Position numbers and translations under genes: made by a program. From JADJLQ01 sp031417835 (GTDB lineage Bacteria > Bacteroidota > Bacteroidia > Chitinophagales > Saprospiraceae): a stretch of 64,000 bases of DNA. The notes beneath the pieces are model-generated. The model did not search any database and had not been told where the DNA came from. It was given only the letters and a program-made list of their open reading frames with translations. Every line of letters starts with the position of its first letter. Position 1 is the first letter of the stretch. Of the stretch, positions 16,557-25,260 are shown in pieces. The stretch is from assembly GCA_031417835.1 (NCBI GenBank), contig JANOWJ010000041.1:1-64000 (forward strand). Direction: 5' to 3'.

Positions 16557-18815
16557 ATGTCACAGTTGTCACCACCTATTGAAGAAATACAAATCGATGA
16601 CGAAAATGACCGTTTACTCATTCAAAATGCCTACAGGAGACTCTTAAAGTCCTTTAAAACGCCTTTGGAAGAGGCTGATCGGATCAACATCCGCAAGGCC
16701 TACGAACTGGCTGTCCGAGCCCACATAGAGCAACGTAGGAAGTCCGGTGAGCCCTACATCCTGCATCCGATAGAAGTCGCTAGAATCTGCATTGAGGAAA
16801 TCGGTTTGGGTCCGACAGCGGCCATCTGTGCCTTGCTTCACGATGTCGTAGAAGATACTAATGTCACTCTTGCTTTAATCAAAACCGAATTTGGCCCAAA
16901 GATCGAAATGATCGTCGATGGACTGACTAAACTGGACGGCTTGTACAACCTTGAGACCGCTCAAGCAGAAAACTTCAAAAAAGTATTGAGCACGTTGGTA
17001 TCGGATGTCCGGGTGATCTTGATCAAAATGGCCGATAGGCTGCACAACTTGCGCACGATAGGCTCAATGCCTAGACATAAACAATTGAAGATAGCAGCCG
17101 AGACTGATTACATATATTCCCCATTGGCTCACAGACTTGGATTATATAATATTAAATCCGAATTTCAAGATATCTGCCTCCGTATACAAGAGCCTGATGA
17201 TTACCAAGAGATCTTACAAAAACTAGAAGAAACAGAGGAAGGCCGAAATAAGTATATCGAACAGTTCATCAGTCCACTCATGGAAGAATTGGATCAACTC
17301 CAAGTCCCCTATAAGATCCATGGTCGTCCCAAATCCATATCAAGCATCTTGAATAAAATCAAGAAGAAAAAAGTGCCATTTGGAGAGATTTATGACCTTT
17401 TTGCAGTACGAATCATAGTAGATGTGCCTACTAAGATGGAAAAATCAATGTGTTGGCAGGTTTATTCTATTGTTACGGATGTACATACGCCTATCCCGGA
17501 GCGCCTCAAAGATTGGATCACCACTCCTAAAGCCAATGGCTATGAGTCGTTGCATACCACCGTAATCGGACCAGGTGGCCGTTACGTAGAGGTCCAGATC
17601 AGGTCATCCCGCATGGACGAAATAGCCGAGCGCGGATTTGCTGCGCACTGGAAATATAAAGGAATATCCAACCAACAAGCACTTTACGAAGATTGGCTGG
17701 ATAATATCAGGGACATTCTAGATTCGCCTCATACAGATGCGATTGAGTTTATGAGTGATTTCAAGACTAATCTTTTCAATGAGGAAATCTATGTGTATAC
17801 CCCCAAAGGAGATGTCCACATTTTACCGAAAGGAGCGACGGCTTTAGATTTTGCATTCAGCATCCATACAGATCTTGGGTATCATTGTACCGGTATAAAG
17901 GTAAATAACCGACAAGTGCCCATGGGTTATCATCTGGAACATGGAGATCAGGTGAATATCACGACTAATAATAGACAAAGACCTTCTGAAGGATGGCTCA
18001 AATTGGTAGTGACGGGAAAAGCCAAATCAAAAATCAGACAATCGCTGAAGGAGGAACGTAAAGAACAGGCAGACCTCGGAAAGGAATCATTAGAACGAAA
18101 ATTTAAAAATTTAAAACTCGATCAGGAAGAAAATATAGATAAACTTGTAAAACACTATAAATACAAAACTCGACTAGACTTTTATTTTGCAATCGCAGTA
18201 GGCAATATCGAATTATCTGAACTCAATCAGATGGATTCTGAAAATGGCAAACTCTTGTTCATCCAAGACGAACCACCTCCTGTCCCGGCCGATAGCAATA
18301 CTCAGGCTCCTGCACCAGAATTAGCTCAAACGATATCCAGAACAGGCTCTAATACTAATAATAAACTCTATATCAATGGGGAGCCGGCAGAACAATATGA
18401 ATTTAGCTTTGCCAGCTGTTGTGGTCCATTGCCGGGCGATAATATTTTTGGCTATTTGACTTCATCATCAGGTCTCAAAATACATAGAACAAACTGTCCA
18501 AACTCCACACATTTGCTGGCCAATTTTGGCTACAGAGTGGTAAAAGCAGAATGGGGTGATCTTAATCAATCCGACTTTGTGGCAAATCTGCTCATCACAG
18601 GGACTGATGATGGACCCGGTGTGATCGAACGCATCTCTAAAGTAATCTCCAATGATCTAAATCTCAATATCAGATCATTTAGTATTGAAGGCAAAGAAGG
18701 TTATTTTGAAGGTAAAATGAGTCTGATGGTCAAAAATAAAGTACAACTGTCTAAGGCCATACATACACTTTCTAAGTTGAAAGAAATCTCCGTAGTAGAA
18801 CGAATAGAATCCTAA
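16557..18815 (+). CDS. Bifunctional (p)ppGpp synthetase/hydrolase (RelA/SpoT homologue)
   Basis: Makes and degrades the stringent-response alarmone. 752 residues. The hydrolase HD domain is intact (YILHPIEVARI; His95-Asp96 in ALLHDVVEDT). The synthetase domain follows (GRPKSISSILNKIKKKKV, DLFAVRIIVD, and GYESLHTTVIGP). A TGS domain (near residue 400: YVYTPKGDVHILPKGATALDFAF) and a C-terminal ACT domain (last ~80 residues) complete a full-length Rel. Both catalytic halves look active. A Pro/Ala-rich linker near residues 580-600 separates the helical part from the C-terminal domains. It precedes a Fur-family gene and purA, a grouping that links nucleotide and stress control. Confidence 0.95.
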   Translation: MSQLSPPIEEIQIDDENDRLLIQNAYRRLLKSFKTPLEEADRINIRKAYELAVRAHIEQRRKSGEPYILHPIEVARICIEEIGLGPTAAICALLHDVVEDTNVTLALIKTEFGPKIEMIVDGLTKLDGLYNLETAQAENFKKVLSTLVSDVRVILIKMADRLHNLRTIGSMPRHKQLKIAAETDYIYSPLAHRLGLYNIKSEFQDICLRIQEPDDYQEILQKLEETEEGRNKYIEQFISPLMEELDQLQVPYKIHGRPKSISSILNKIKKKKVPFGEIYDLFAVRIIVDVPTKMEKSMCWQVYSIVTDVHTPIPERLKDWITTPKANGYESLHTTVIGPGGRYVEVQIRSSRMDEIAERGFAAHWKYKGISNQQALYEDWLDNIRDILDSPHTDAIEFMSDFKTNLFNEEIYVYTPKGDVHILPKGATALDFAFSIHTDLGYHCTGIKVNNRQVPMGYHLEHGDQVNITTNNRQRPSEGWLKLVVTGKAKSKIRQSLKEERKEQADLGKESLERKFKNLKLDQEENIDKLVKHYKYKTRLDFYFAIAVGNIELSELNQMDSENGKLLFIQDEPPPVPADSNTQAPAPELAQTISRTGSNTNNKLYINGEPAEQYEFSFASCCGPLPGDNIFGYLTSSSGLKIHRTNCPNSTHLLANFGYRVVKAEWGDLNQSDFVANLLITGTDDGPGVIERISKVISNDLNLNIRSFSIEGKEGYFEGKMSLMVKNKVQLSKAIHTLSKLKEISVVERIES

Positions 18816-18922
18816 GGACTGAGGATAAAACTTGATTCGGGACACTTAGGAATTAATTTGCCTAGCGACTAGAAGTAGTACAGCGCAAGATAAGGCATAG
18901 AATGACCTAACATAAAAAAGAA

Positions 18923-18930
18923 TAAATTTG
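18923..18930 (+). promoter_or_regulatory. -7 element of the Fur-family gene
   Basis: TAAATTTG is a perfect TAnnTTTG that ends only four bases before the ATG at 18935, so the transcript may be leaderless. Confidence 0.45.
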
Positions 18931-18934
18931 CAAT

Positions 18935-19411
18935 ATGAATTTCGACCAGGTAAAAGACATATTCTCAGCCCATTTAGATAAAAGCAGCTTTCGCAAAACA
19001 CCGGAACGATATGCGATCTTAGAAGAAATATATAACCGAACCGACCATTTCGATGCTGAAGCACTTTATATCGAAATGAAAAATAAAAACTATAGAGTAA
19101 GTCGTGCTACGGTGTACAATACATTGGAATTATTGGTCAATTGTGACATGGTCAAAAAGCATCAATTTGGCAAAAACTTAGCTCAGTTTGAAAAATCCTT
19201 TGGGTACAAACAGCATGACCACCTCATCTGCATAGAGTGCAATAAAGTACATGAATTTTGCGATCCAAGGGTCCAACAAATTATCAACACCATGTCTGAT
19301 ATTCTTAAATTTAAAATCGAGAGTCACTCCCTCAATTTGTATGGAAATTGTTTAGGAGATTGTGATCGAAAGAAAAACAAATTTGCTTTGCAATCCATCC
19401 CTAGGTTATAA
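18935..19411 (+). CDS. Fur-family transcriptional regulator
   Basis: 158 residues, the normal length for ferric uptake regulators. The N-terminal winged helix contains FRKTPERYAILEEIYN and the recognition region VSRATVYNTLELLV. The dimerisation half contains the metal-site segment YKQHDHLICIECNKVHEF (His-rich, Cys pair CIEC) and a second Cys pair near the end (GNCLGDC), both expected for a structural zinc site. Whether it senses iron, zinc or peroxide cannot be decided by eye. It is 119 bases downstream of the Rel gene and 253 bases upstream of purA, all on one strand. Confidence 0.92.
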   Translation: MNFDQVKDIFSAHLDKSSFRKTPERYAILEEIYNRTDHFDAEALYIEMKNKNYRVSRATVYNTLELLVNCDMVKKHQFGKNLAQFEKSFGYKQHDHLICIECNKVHEFCDPRVQQIINTMSDILKFKIESHSLNLYGNCLGDCDRKKNKFALQSIPRL

Positions 19412-19630
19412 ATGCAATAAAAATGGCTGGCTTAGATGATAAAATCAGCCAAATTAAAGAGTAGACCTTGTGATTATATCTGAATGTAATAACCACAAAT
19501 AGATTCTTAATCAAGATCTATGAGAATTAGTTAATACAATCTAGCTATCAACTCTTTTCCTATTATTTGTAATTTTTGGCCATCTAACAAGTAGGTATAT
19601 TTTGATGACTCCGGTCTTTAAACCATTAGC

Positions 19631-19638
19631 TATATTTG
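19631..19638 (+). promoter_or_regulatory. -7 element of purA
   Basis: TATATTTG, a perfect match, 26 bases before the purA ATG at 19665. It sets a leader of about 20 bases and makes the in-frame TTG at 19656 an unlikely start. The rest of the gap 19412-19630 shows only a 6-base inverted repeat (GGCTG/CAGCC). Confidence 0.55.
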
Positions 19639-19664
19639 CGCCTCACTATTTATAGTTGGCACAC

Positions 19665-20939
19665 ATGGGTGTAGATATATTGTTAGGGTTACAATGGGGC
19701 GATGAAGGCAAAGGCAAGATCATTGATCGACTTTGTCCAGATTATAAGGTAGTCTGTAGATTCCAAGGAGGTCCCAATGCAGGCCATACCTTATATGTTG
19801 GAGATCAAAAAATCGTTTTGCATACTATACCATCTGCTATCTTGCATGAAGATATCATCAACCTCATCGGTAATGGGGTCGTGATCGATCCTGTAGTTTT
19901 TAAGAAAGAAATCGAAAAACTTGCTGTCCTTGGCTTTGACATTACTAAAAAGCTTTTGATTGCCCGCAAGGCGCACTTGATCTTGCCTACCCATCAACTG
20001 CTTGATATAGCATCGGAGAATGCCAAAGGTAAAGACAAAATAGGCTCAACGCTCAAAGGTATAGGTCCTACCTATATGGATAAGACAGGCCGCAATGGCA
20101 TACGAGTAGGAGACTTGGAGGCTAAAGATTTTGATCAAAAATATAAAATACTCAAGGAAAAACATCTGACTTTGGTAAGGCTGTATCCAGAGGTAAATTT
20201 TAATTTGGAAGAGGCAGAAGAAAAATGGTTTTCGAGCTTAGACACCTTAAATAAATTTGAAAAAGTCGATTCTGAATATTTTATAGATCGGGTTTTGAAC
20301 GAAGGCAAACGGGTATTAGCCGAAGGCGCTCAAGGGTCTATGCTCGATGTAGACTTTGGTACCTACCCCTTTGTGACCTCCTCTAATACGATCTCTGCCG
20401 GCGTATGTACTGGCATCGGTGTGGCTCCTAATCGAATCAAAAAAATCATTGGCGTCACCAAGGCATACTGCACCCGAGTAGGAAGTGGCCCTTTCCCCAC
20501 TGAATTACATGATGAGACAGGAGAAGCGCTGAGGAAAGCAGGCAATGAATATGGCTCGACCACTGGAAGGCCAAGACGCTGTGGTTGGATAGATCTTGTG
20601 CAATTGCGCTATTCGATTATGATCAATGGGGTGGACGAACTGATCATGACGAAGATTGATGTCCTCAATGATTTTGAGGTAGTCAAAGCTTGTACACATT
20701 ATACTAATTCATTGGGTGAGTTCATTAATCATATCCCTTTCGAATTGGAAGATCAACTAATGCCGGTACATCAATCTTTTGATGGTTGGCAGACAGGACT
20801 GGGTGAGTATCAAACTTATGATGATTTACCAAATGAAACCAGATCATATATAGAGGCTATGGAGTCGCAGCTACATAGGAAATTTGTGATGATCAGTCTG
20901 GGGCCAGGTCGAGATGAAGTCATTGAAAAAAATTATTAA
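19665..20939 (+). CDS. purA: Adenylosuccinate synthetase
   Basis: First committed step of AMP synthesis from IMP, using GTP and aspartate. 424 residues from ATG 19665. The GTP-binding GDEGKGK loop sits at residues 12-18 with catalytic Asp13. His41-region motif GPNAGHTLY, the IGPTYMDKTGRNGIRVGDL stretch and the late TTGRPRRCGWIDL motif are all intact. The start was moved nine bases downstream of a TTG because the promoter and the family's N-terminus both favour ATG. Confidence 0.97.
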   Translation: MGVDILLGLQWGDEGKGKIIDRLCPDYKVVCRFQGGPNAGHTLYVGDQKIVLHTIPSAILHEDIINLIGNGVVIDPVVFKKEIEKLAVLGFDITKKLLIARKAHLILPTHQLLDIASENAKGKDKIGSTLKGIGPTYMDKTGRNGIRVGDLEAKDFDQKYKILKEKHLTLVRLYPEVNFNLEEAEEKWFSSLDTLNKFEKVDSEYFIDRVLNEGKRVLAEGAQGSMLDVDFGTYPFVTSSNTISAGVCTGIGVAPNRIKKIIGVTKAYCTRVGSGPFPTELHDETGEALRKAGNEYGSTTGRPRRCGWIDLVQLRYSIMINGVDELIMTKIDVLNDFEVVKACTHYTNSLGEFINHIPFELEDQLMPVHQSFDGWQTGLGEYQTYDDLPNETRSYIEAMESQLHRKFVMISLGPGRDEVIEKNY

Positions 20940-20999
20940 ATCCCACGAAAGCTTTAATCAAGCCATTTTGATAAAGGCAATATGATCAAAACTCTATAA

Positions 21000-21224
21000 C
21001 GGATCCGGAAATGCCCAGATAATAATAGGGCTGATTCACTATTCATTCCTATTTATGCTATTCAATTTGAAGATCAAGTGATAGACGCTGCAAAAATCAC
21101 CCAAGATACGGTGACCGCGGGATACTTATTGGGTGGTATTAGATCCAGTAGACCCACATCAAGTGATATTTACCCCACCACTGTAAATAGTACTTTCTAT
21201 AGAGTGATTATGGTAAGGCGATAA
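21000..21224 (+). pseudogene. Possible 3' remnant of a decayed gene
   Basis: An open stretch of 74 codons without a usable start ends at TAA 21224. Its composition looks coding (pieces such as IPIYAIQFEDQ, DTVTAGYLLGGIRS and TFYRVIMVRR), and it reads like the C-terminus of a larger exported protein. Upstream, the frame is closed by a stop and no promoter or start is seen. I cannot name the family. The surrounding gap (20940-21592, 653 bases) otherwise holds no convincing gene, tRNA or hairpin. A chance open frame is the alternative. Confidence 0.3.
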
Positions 21225-21592
21225 TCGAATGCGGTATACCAAATAAATAACTTTACTTGCAAGAATGGAAGTAAAATAAGATTAGATAAAAGGCAGAGTC
21301 AAATGTCTTCACCGACATAAATATCGATGCACGATAGGTATGCCATGGTCGTACTTTAACGACTTTATCGAATCCGGTCTATTAATTTATGGCATGATTC
21401 AAGTCTGAACAAACCCTGTTCGACCAGTATTTTGGGCACACCCATGTCCAAGATCCTGAATTTTAAATGATTTAAATTGTAACTCAACATTTTTAAATAT
21501 AATAAGAGAACAGGCAATCCTCTTATAAAATAAAAAATGTGCTTGTAATCCTGTACCTTATGAGTTAATAAAACACTAAAAACATCTTCATT

Positions 21593-21991
21593 ATGAGAAA
21601 AACATGCCTAATCATTTTCGCTTTTGGACTGCTTCAATGGTCTTGCTCTTCAACCACAGGTGCTGCAGGTGGCTGGCAATTTCTGGGTGATCAGTCGGTG
21701 GGTTATGTCGTTGATCATGATGAACTGACTCTGGGTAATGTCAATGATCAATTTCGCAGGATCCGATTACGAGTCACAGACGGACCCTTACACATTATCA
21801 ATATGAGGATTCATTTTGATAGCGGTGGTGTACAAACCGTGCCATTCAATTCAGTGATACGAGCTGGTGAACAAAGCAAAGCGATAACTTTAGAAGGTGG
21901 CATGAGAAATATCCGTAAAATTGGTTTCTGGTACAATACTGTTGGGATCTTAAAAGGTAAAGCAAGGGTGGCTGTCTGGGCTTCAAAATAA
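21593..21991 (+). CDS. Small lipoprotein resembling DUF2541 proteins
   Basis: 132 residues. The leader ends in a lipobox (LQWSCSS, Cys at about residue 18). The remaining beta-rich domain starts GWQFLGDQSVGY and contains FRRIRLRVTDGPLHI, VIRAGEQSKAI and RNIRKIGFWYN, a spacing I associate with the DUF2541/YaaI-type secreted proteins of unknown function. Lipidation suggests an envelope location. It stands alone: over 650 bases from purA and convergent with the permease gene downstream. No terminator hairpin is evident. Confidence 0.7.
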   Translation: MRKTCLIIFAFGLLQWSCSSTTGAAGGWQFLGDQSVGYVVDHDELTLGNVNDQFRRIRLRVTDGPLHIINMRIHFDSGGVQTVPFNSVIRAGEQSKAITLEGGMRNIRKIGFWYNTVGILKGKARVAVWASK

Positions 21992-22095
21992 AGCAAGCTA
22001 ACTGTCCATTGATTTTTAAACAATCATAGTGCTCTGTATTGGGGTTTAGCTCCGCTTGATTCACATCGAAATAAACTGCGATTCCCGAATATATT

Positions 22096-23334
22096 TTATT
22101 CGTACCTCAACGACTCTATCGGATCCAATCGGGCCGCTTTTAAGGCTGGATATAAACCGGAAAATATACCCACTACTATACATACAAAAACGCCGAGTGC
22201 GATCCAATTCCAGGGGACCAGAAAATTGCCCCCGATCAACAAAGTGACTATATTACCTACCAGGATCCCCAGTACGATGCCTACTATTCCTCCCATGAGA
22301 CTGATCAATACGGCTTCTGTCAAAAACTGGATCAGGATATTTCTGCTGGTAGCTCCGATGGCTTTGCTGATACCGATCTCCCTAGTGCGCTCTGTGACGG
22401 ATACAAGCATAATATTCATAAGCCCGATCGCTGCGCCCAATAAGGTGATCAAGCCGATCCCGATGGTGGCCAAACGAATCTTGACAGTATTTTCTTTGAT
22501 GATAGCTACAAGTCCTTCGCTTTTTTCAATTTCAAAATCATTTTCTTCATTGACCCGCAGCCCCCGGGCCATACGCATCTGTCCGGTAGCATCATTAACT
22601 GCATCATCGAGGAGAGCGACTTGATTGACTTTCACCGCCAGATCATAATTTTCAGTAGGTGAAGCATAGTATTGTTTGGCCTGGATGAGTGGTAAAAACA
22701 CTACTCGATCGCTTGAGCTATTCATCGAGGAGCCTTTCGATTTTAAGATGCCTATGACTTGTACTCTGATATTACCTACCAGTATAATTTTGCCGATAGC
22801 TATATTCGGTCGATCCTTAAACAATAACTTGACAATATCAGTCCCTATGATGGCTTTGGGTGAACCGTTTTGAATTTCTAAATTTGTAAACCATCGGCCA
22901 AACTCTATATCATAACCTTTGACATCAAGGTAGTTTTCATCCACGCCCAAAACGGAAACCGTAGGATTAGTTTTTGCATTTTCAAACTTAAGTGCAGCTC
23001 GACTGGTACCGTAAAAAGAAACGGAGACTGAACCATCGATGGTAAATTTTTCTTTGAACTCCATAGCTTGCTGGAAGGAGATTTCCTCACCCCGTTTTTT
23101 GGTGCGCCCATTCTGACGAGTCTGGAAGTCACCCCATTTGGGACTGATGCCAAACGAATTGGCCCCTAAAGAAGAAAAATTATCACTCAAAGAAAAGATC
23201 AGCGTATCGATAGCCGTCAGGATACCTACCAAACAAATGATACCAACTGCTATGATCATCAAGGTCAAAGTAGCCCGGGTCAGGTTGGCCCGGATGGAGG
23301 ACAGCGCCATTTTGAAGTTTTCTATGAGGAGCAT
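22096..23334 (-). CDS. MacB/FtsX-type ABC transporter permease
   Basis: 412 residues. The layout is MacB-like: one N-terminal helix (residues ~20-42), a large extracytoplasmic MacB-PCD-type domain, then three C-terminal helices from about residue 285. The family segment TEREREIG appears as TERTREIGISKAIGATSRNIL, followed by the closing LYPALKAARLDPIESLRYE. Such permeases drive transenvelope transport or lipoprotein handling together with an ATP-binding subunit, but no ATPase gene is adjacent. A related permease lies in the efflux operon at 28328-29683. The gap 23335-23599 upstream shows nothing I can identify. Confidence 0.9.
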   Translation of the reverse strand: MLLIENFKMALSSIRANLTRATLTLMIIAVGIICLVGILTAIDTLIFSLSDNFSSLGANSFGISPKWGDFQTRQNGRTKKRGEEISFQQAMEFKEKFTIDGSVSVSFYGTSRAALKFENAKTNPTVSVLGVDENYLDVKGYDIEFGRWFTNLEIQNGSPKAIIGTDIVKLLFKDRPNIAIGKIILVGNIRVQVIGILKSKGSSMNSSSDRVVFLPLIQAKQYYASPTENYDLAVKVNQVALLDDAVNDATGQMRMARGLRVNEENDFEIEKSEGLVAIIKENTVKIRLATIGIGLITLLGAAIGLMNIMLVSVTERTREIGISKAIGATSRNILIQFLTEAVLISLMGGIVGIVLGILVGNIVTLLIGGNFLVPWNWIALGVFVCIVVGIFSGLYPALKAARLDPIESLRYE

Positions 23335-23599
23335 GCAGGAATAAAGCTTTGGTTGATAAAGTTATAAACTTACAAGCAATACCGGTACTAAATTTAAACC
23401 TTCGATTAATCCAACGAATTCATAGACGAGGGTAAATGGGGGTGACTCAAAAAAGGCTATCTGGCTATATAAATAGTTTGAGACCAAATAAAAAGCTTTT
23501 AATGCTTATGATTGCATCGCCATCGGACACAATAATGACAATATAAAATTTGAAAGCAAAATTAACGAAGACAGCTAGAATAAAGTATAGGATCAAGGA

Positions 23600-24391
23600 T
23601 TAAAAATAACGACCCAGAATACCTTTCATATCCTGATACACCCCAGGATTGCCCGCTAACAACTCAGACTTAAACAAATAATCCTCCCCACCTTTAAAAT
23701 CACTGATCATACCACCAGCTTCTGTGACGAGCAATGCTCCGGCAGCTATATCCCAGGGATTTAGTTTCAGCTCAAAGAAACCATCCATACGACCACAAGC
23801 TATATAAGCCAAGTCTACGGCGGCAGCGCCCATACGACGGAGGCCTCTGGTATTGTAAAAAAAATACTCCAGGGCTTTTATATAAGCATCCATCCCATCA
23901 AAATTGCGATGTGGGAATCCAGTGGCTATCAACGAGGATGTAATCCCGGGTGTGGTGCTGACATGAATAAGCCCACCATTCAAAAAAGCTCCCTGCCCTT
24001 TGATAGCATGAAATATCTCTTTACGGTTGGGTTCATAAATGATACCTAAGGTGATGACTTCATGATGTCGGAGCCCTACACTCACACAAAATAAAGGGAT
24101 ACGATGCAAAAAATTAGTGGTGCCGTCCAGCGGGTCGATCACCCACTCCCACTCACTGCCTTCATCGTAGGCGATGGTGCCTTCTTCGGTCAAAAAAGCA
24201 GAACCCGGCAGGATAGCTTGTAGTCCAGCTACTAACTTTCGCTCTGCAGTCTTGTCGACATAAGACACCAAGTTATTCAAGCCCTTAGATTCGATATCGG
24301 CATCCGAAAAAAGAGATTGTTCAGCCAAGATCCAATCACCAACTTCTAAAACCAACTGACGAACTAAAGGGAAAATTTCGATTTCTTTCAC
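23600..24391 (-). CDS. Inositol monophosphatase family protein
   Basis: 263 residues from a GTG start at 24391. The metal-binding signature WVIDPLDGTTNFLHRIP and the upstream acidic FLTEEG are intact, as is the second motif WDIAAGALLVTEAGG. The family hydrolyses inositol-1-phosphate or related sugar phosphates and 3'(2'),5'-bisphosphates with Mg2+; in bacteria the substrate is often not inositol. It starts three bases after the Nfu-type gene, with which it is co-transcribed. Confidence 0.93.
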   Translation of the reverse strand: MKEIEIFPLVRQLVLEVGDWILAEQSLFSDADIESKGLNNLVSYVDKTAERKLVAGLQAILPGSAFLTEEGTIAYDEGSEWEWVIDPLDGTTNFLHRIPLFCVSVGLRHHEVITLGIIYEPNRKEIFHAIKGQGAFLNGGLIHVSTTPGITSSLIATGFPHRNFDGMDAYIKALEYFFYNTRGLRRMGAAAVDLAYIACGRMDGFFELKLNPWDIAAGALLVTEAGGMISDFKGGEDYLFKSELLAGNPGVYQDMKGILGRYF

Positions 24392-24394
24392 GAC

Positions 24395-25003
24395 TTATCC
24401 CATTTCGGCTACCACTTCTTTCACTTCCGGGATCATACGCTTGAGCATACCTTCGATACCGGATTTGAGCGTTACTGTAGAGGATGGACAACCGCTACAA
24501 GAGCCCTGCATAATGACATAGACTGTACCCTGATCGTAGGCTTTAAATTCAATATTGCCCCCATCCATTTCAACGGCTGGTTTGACATAGGTTTCGATAA
24601 GGTCTTTGATTCGTTTGACCAGCTCAGTATCCGCTTCATTGTACTGCGTCGTTGAGTTTTCTTTCTCCAGCAGATCCAAATGCTCCTGATACCCTTCCAA
24701 TATGATCGGTTTGCTATCGGCTATATAGGTTTTGATATATTCTTTGAGCTCCAGCATGATCTCATTCCAGTCGGTATGAGCCTCTTTGGTGATGGTCACA
24801 AAATTATTGCACAGATAGACTCCTTTCACAAACGGGAATTCAAACAGGGCATAGGCAAACGGAGACCAGGCATAGGCCAGATCGGCATTTTTAAAATCTG
24901 CTATACCTTTATAGATGATCCTGTTTAGGACGAATTTAAGAGTCTCTGGATTTGGGGTCTGCTCCGTATAGAGCATGACAGGACTTTTAACTAAAGTTTC
25001 CAT
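24395..25003 (-). CDS. Nfu-type iron-sulfur cluster carrier protein
   Basis: 202 residues. The N-terminal Nfu_N domain opens with YTEQTPNPETLKFVLNR, and the C-terminal NifU-like domain carries the cluster-binding CxxC in MQGSCSGCPSSTVTLKSGIE. Proteins of this form receive Fe-S clusters and deliver them to apo-enzymes in the cytoplasm. The linker is long and acidic. The gene has its own -7 element 27 bases upstream and is followed by the phosphatase-like gene. Confidence 0.92.
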   Translation of the reverse strand: METLVKSPVMLYTEQTPNPETLKFVLNRIIYKGIADFKNADLAYAWSPFAYALFEFPFVKGVYLCNNFVTITKEAHTDWNEIMLELKEYIKTYIADSKPIILEGYQEHLDLLEKENSTTQYNEADTELVKRIKDLIETYVKPAVEMDGGNIEFKAYDQGTVYVIMQGSCSGCPSSTVTLKSGIEGMLKRMIPEVKEVVAEMG

Positions 25004-25029
25004 GATTGATCTAGATTAGATTATTGTTG

Positions 25030-25037
25030 CAAAATTA
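25030..25037 (-). promoter_or_regulatory. -7 element of the Nfu gene
   Basis: TAATTTTG on the minus strand, a perfect TAnnTTTG, 26 bases upstream of the ATG at 25003. No clear -33 TTTG at the usual distance. Confidence 0.45.
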
Positions 25038-25167
25038 CTCGAAACAGATGATATCTATCTGTTTAAATTTTTGAGATATTCCCGTGGTCTGTATTCCTCA
25101 AAACAACAATATACTAGTAGAACAGTTCACAGAAATCGACTTATATTCACTTCATGAAAACCTAAAA

Positions 25168-25240
25168 GCGGAAGTAGCTCAGTTGGTAGAGCATTAGCTT
25201 CCCAAGCTAAGGGCCGCGGGTTCGAGTCCCGTTTTCCGCT
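25168..25240 (+). tRNA. tRNA-Gly (anticodon CCC)
   Basis: 73 bases. Acceptor GCGGAAG pairs with TTTCCGC (one G-U), discriminator T. D arm AGCTCAGTTGGTAGAGC, anticodon stem TTAGC/GCTAA with loop TTCCCAA giving CCC, and T arm with GGTTCGAGTCC. CCA is not fully encoded. The next gene starts 20 bases downstream. Confidence 0.95.
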
Positions 25241-25260
25241 CCTGTACTTAAAAATTGAAT

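Noticed and set aside
19424..19456. Inverted repeat TGGCTG/CAGCCA after the Fur gene as a terminator
   Set aside because: Six-base stem with a 16-base loop and no T-run on the plus strand.
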